Positions 5,105 through 5,327 of a DNA stretch of 5,327 bases are shown here, one piece after another. The number at the start of each line of letters is the position of its first letter. Within the stretch, counting starts at the first letter, position 1. The position numbers and the translations under genes are program-made. Origin of the DNA: Paracoccaceae bacterium (GTDB taxonomy: Bacteria > Pseudomonadota > Alphaproteobacteria > Rhodobacterales > Rhodobacteraceae); NCBI GenBank assembly GCA_012036325.1, contig JAAUPC010000266.1:1-5327 (forward strand), read 5' to 3'. The notes under the pieces are model-generated. The model was not told the origin of the DNA and ran no database searches. It saw nothing but the letters and a program-made list of their open reading frames with translations.

Positions 5105-5327
5105 CTAAAAGCTGATCTCGGCCACCACCGCCCGGTGGTCTGACGGCCAGGGCATCACCACGATATCGCTTCGCGGCCCGTCTTCACCGACAATCGCCGC
5201 ATCCGTCACCGTCACGACCGCGCCCCGCACCAGCACAAAGTCGATGCGGTCGGGATGGTCATCCGTCGCCGTCTCCTCATAGGTCGGCGTCCAGGTGTAG
5301 GCAGGCTTTGCCATCGGGTCGGGATGC
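5105..5327 (-). CDS. Endonuclease/exonuclease/phosphatase (EEP) family protein, C-terminal fragment
   Basis: The last 73 codons of a gene whose start lies beyond the right edge. An internal ATG at 5314 is not the start, because the frame continues upstream with the coding-looking HPDP. The fragment contains AYTWTPTYEE, then DHPDRIDFVLVRG and, at the end, PSDHRAVVAEISF. The D-R-I-D-F-V-L strand and the terminal S-D-H motif are hallmarks of the EEP fold (exonuclease III, DNase I, sphingomyelinase and inositol phosphatases). In that fold the SDH aspartate and histidine take part in Mg2+-dependent phosphodiester or phosphomonoester hydrolysis. Substrate and cell location cannot be decided without the N-terminus. 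It converges on pfkB, with the palindrome array between them, and probably ends at the hairpin plus T6 at 5032-5006. Confidence 0.85.
   Translation of the reverse strand, partial: HPDPMAKPAYTWTPTYEETATDDHPDRIDFVLVRGAVVTVTDAAIVGEDGPRSDIVVMPWPSDHRAVVAEISF

Noticed and set aside
5085..5106. Direct repeat AGCGGCT at 5085 and 5100
   Set aside because: Seven bases twice at a 15-base interval is easily expected by chance at this GC content.

Overview
The window looks like a piece of an alphaproteobacterial chromosome, most likely from the Rhodobacteraceae (Rhodobacter, Tabrizicola, Gemmobacter or Paracoccus type). The reasons are high GC with strong G/C at third codon positions, protein sequences typical of that family, and GC-rich hairpins next to a GAGGATATTTG-type intergenic motif that I recall as frequent in those genomes. 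It is ordinary housekeeping or metabolic sequence. I see no insertion sequence, phage gene, CRISPR array, tRNA or rRNA. Layout: the left 2.3 kb is on the minus strand. In transcription order it holds a DUF1801 protein (2316-1843), a 15-bp perfect hairpin (1747-1781), a glutamyl-tRNA synthetase gltX (1659-334), a hairpin plus repeat motif, and the 5' end of a MATE-family transporter (260-1, running off the window). A divergent 106-bp gap (2317-2422) separates these from plus-strand genes: a small zincin-type metallopeptidase (2423-2833), a Tat-exported metallo-beta-lactamase-fold hydrolase resembling methyl parathion hydrolase (2964-3896), and a PfkB-type phosphofructokinase (4059-5007). The last gene on the right is the 3' end of an endonuclease/exonuclease/phosphatase protein on the minus strand (5327-5105), convergent with the kinase. 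Two features stand out. First, the pfkB gene has a one-base frameshift after codon 63 (around 4248). Dropping one C restores an apparently full 315-residue kinase, so this is either a recent pseudogene or a sequencing error. Second, both flanks of pfkB carry runs of back-to-back perfect palindromes (3922-3970 with a third hairpin at 3979-4006, and 5013-5079). Their arms differ in sequence, but four of the five palindromes share a CTT-(2-4 nt)-AAG apex. One of them abuts a T6 run and looks like the terminator of the convergent minus-strand gene. The genes do not form one obvious pathway. The separate promoters, hairpins and strand switches suggest mostly single-gene transcription units.
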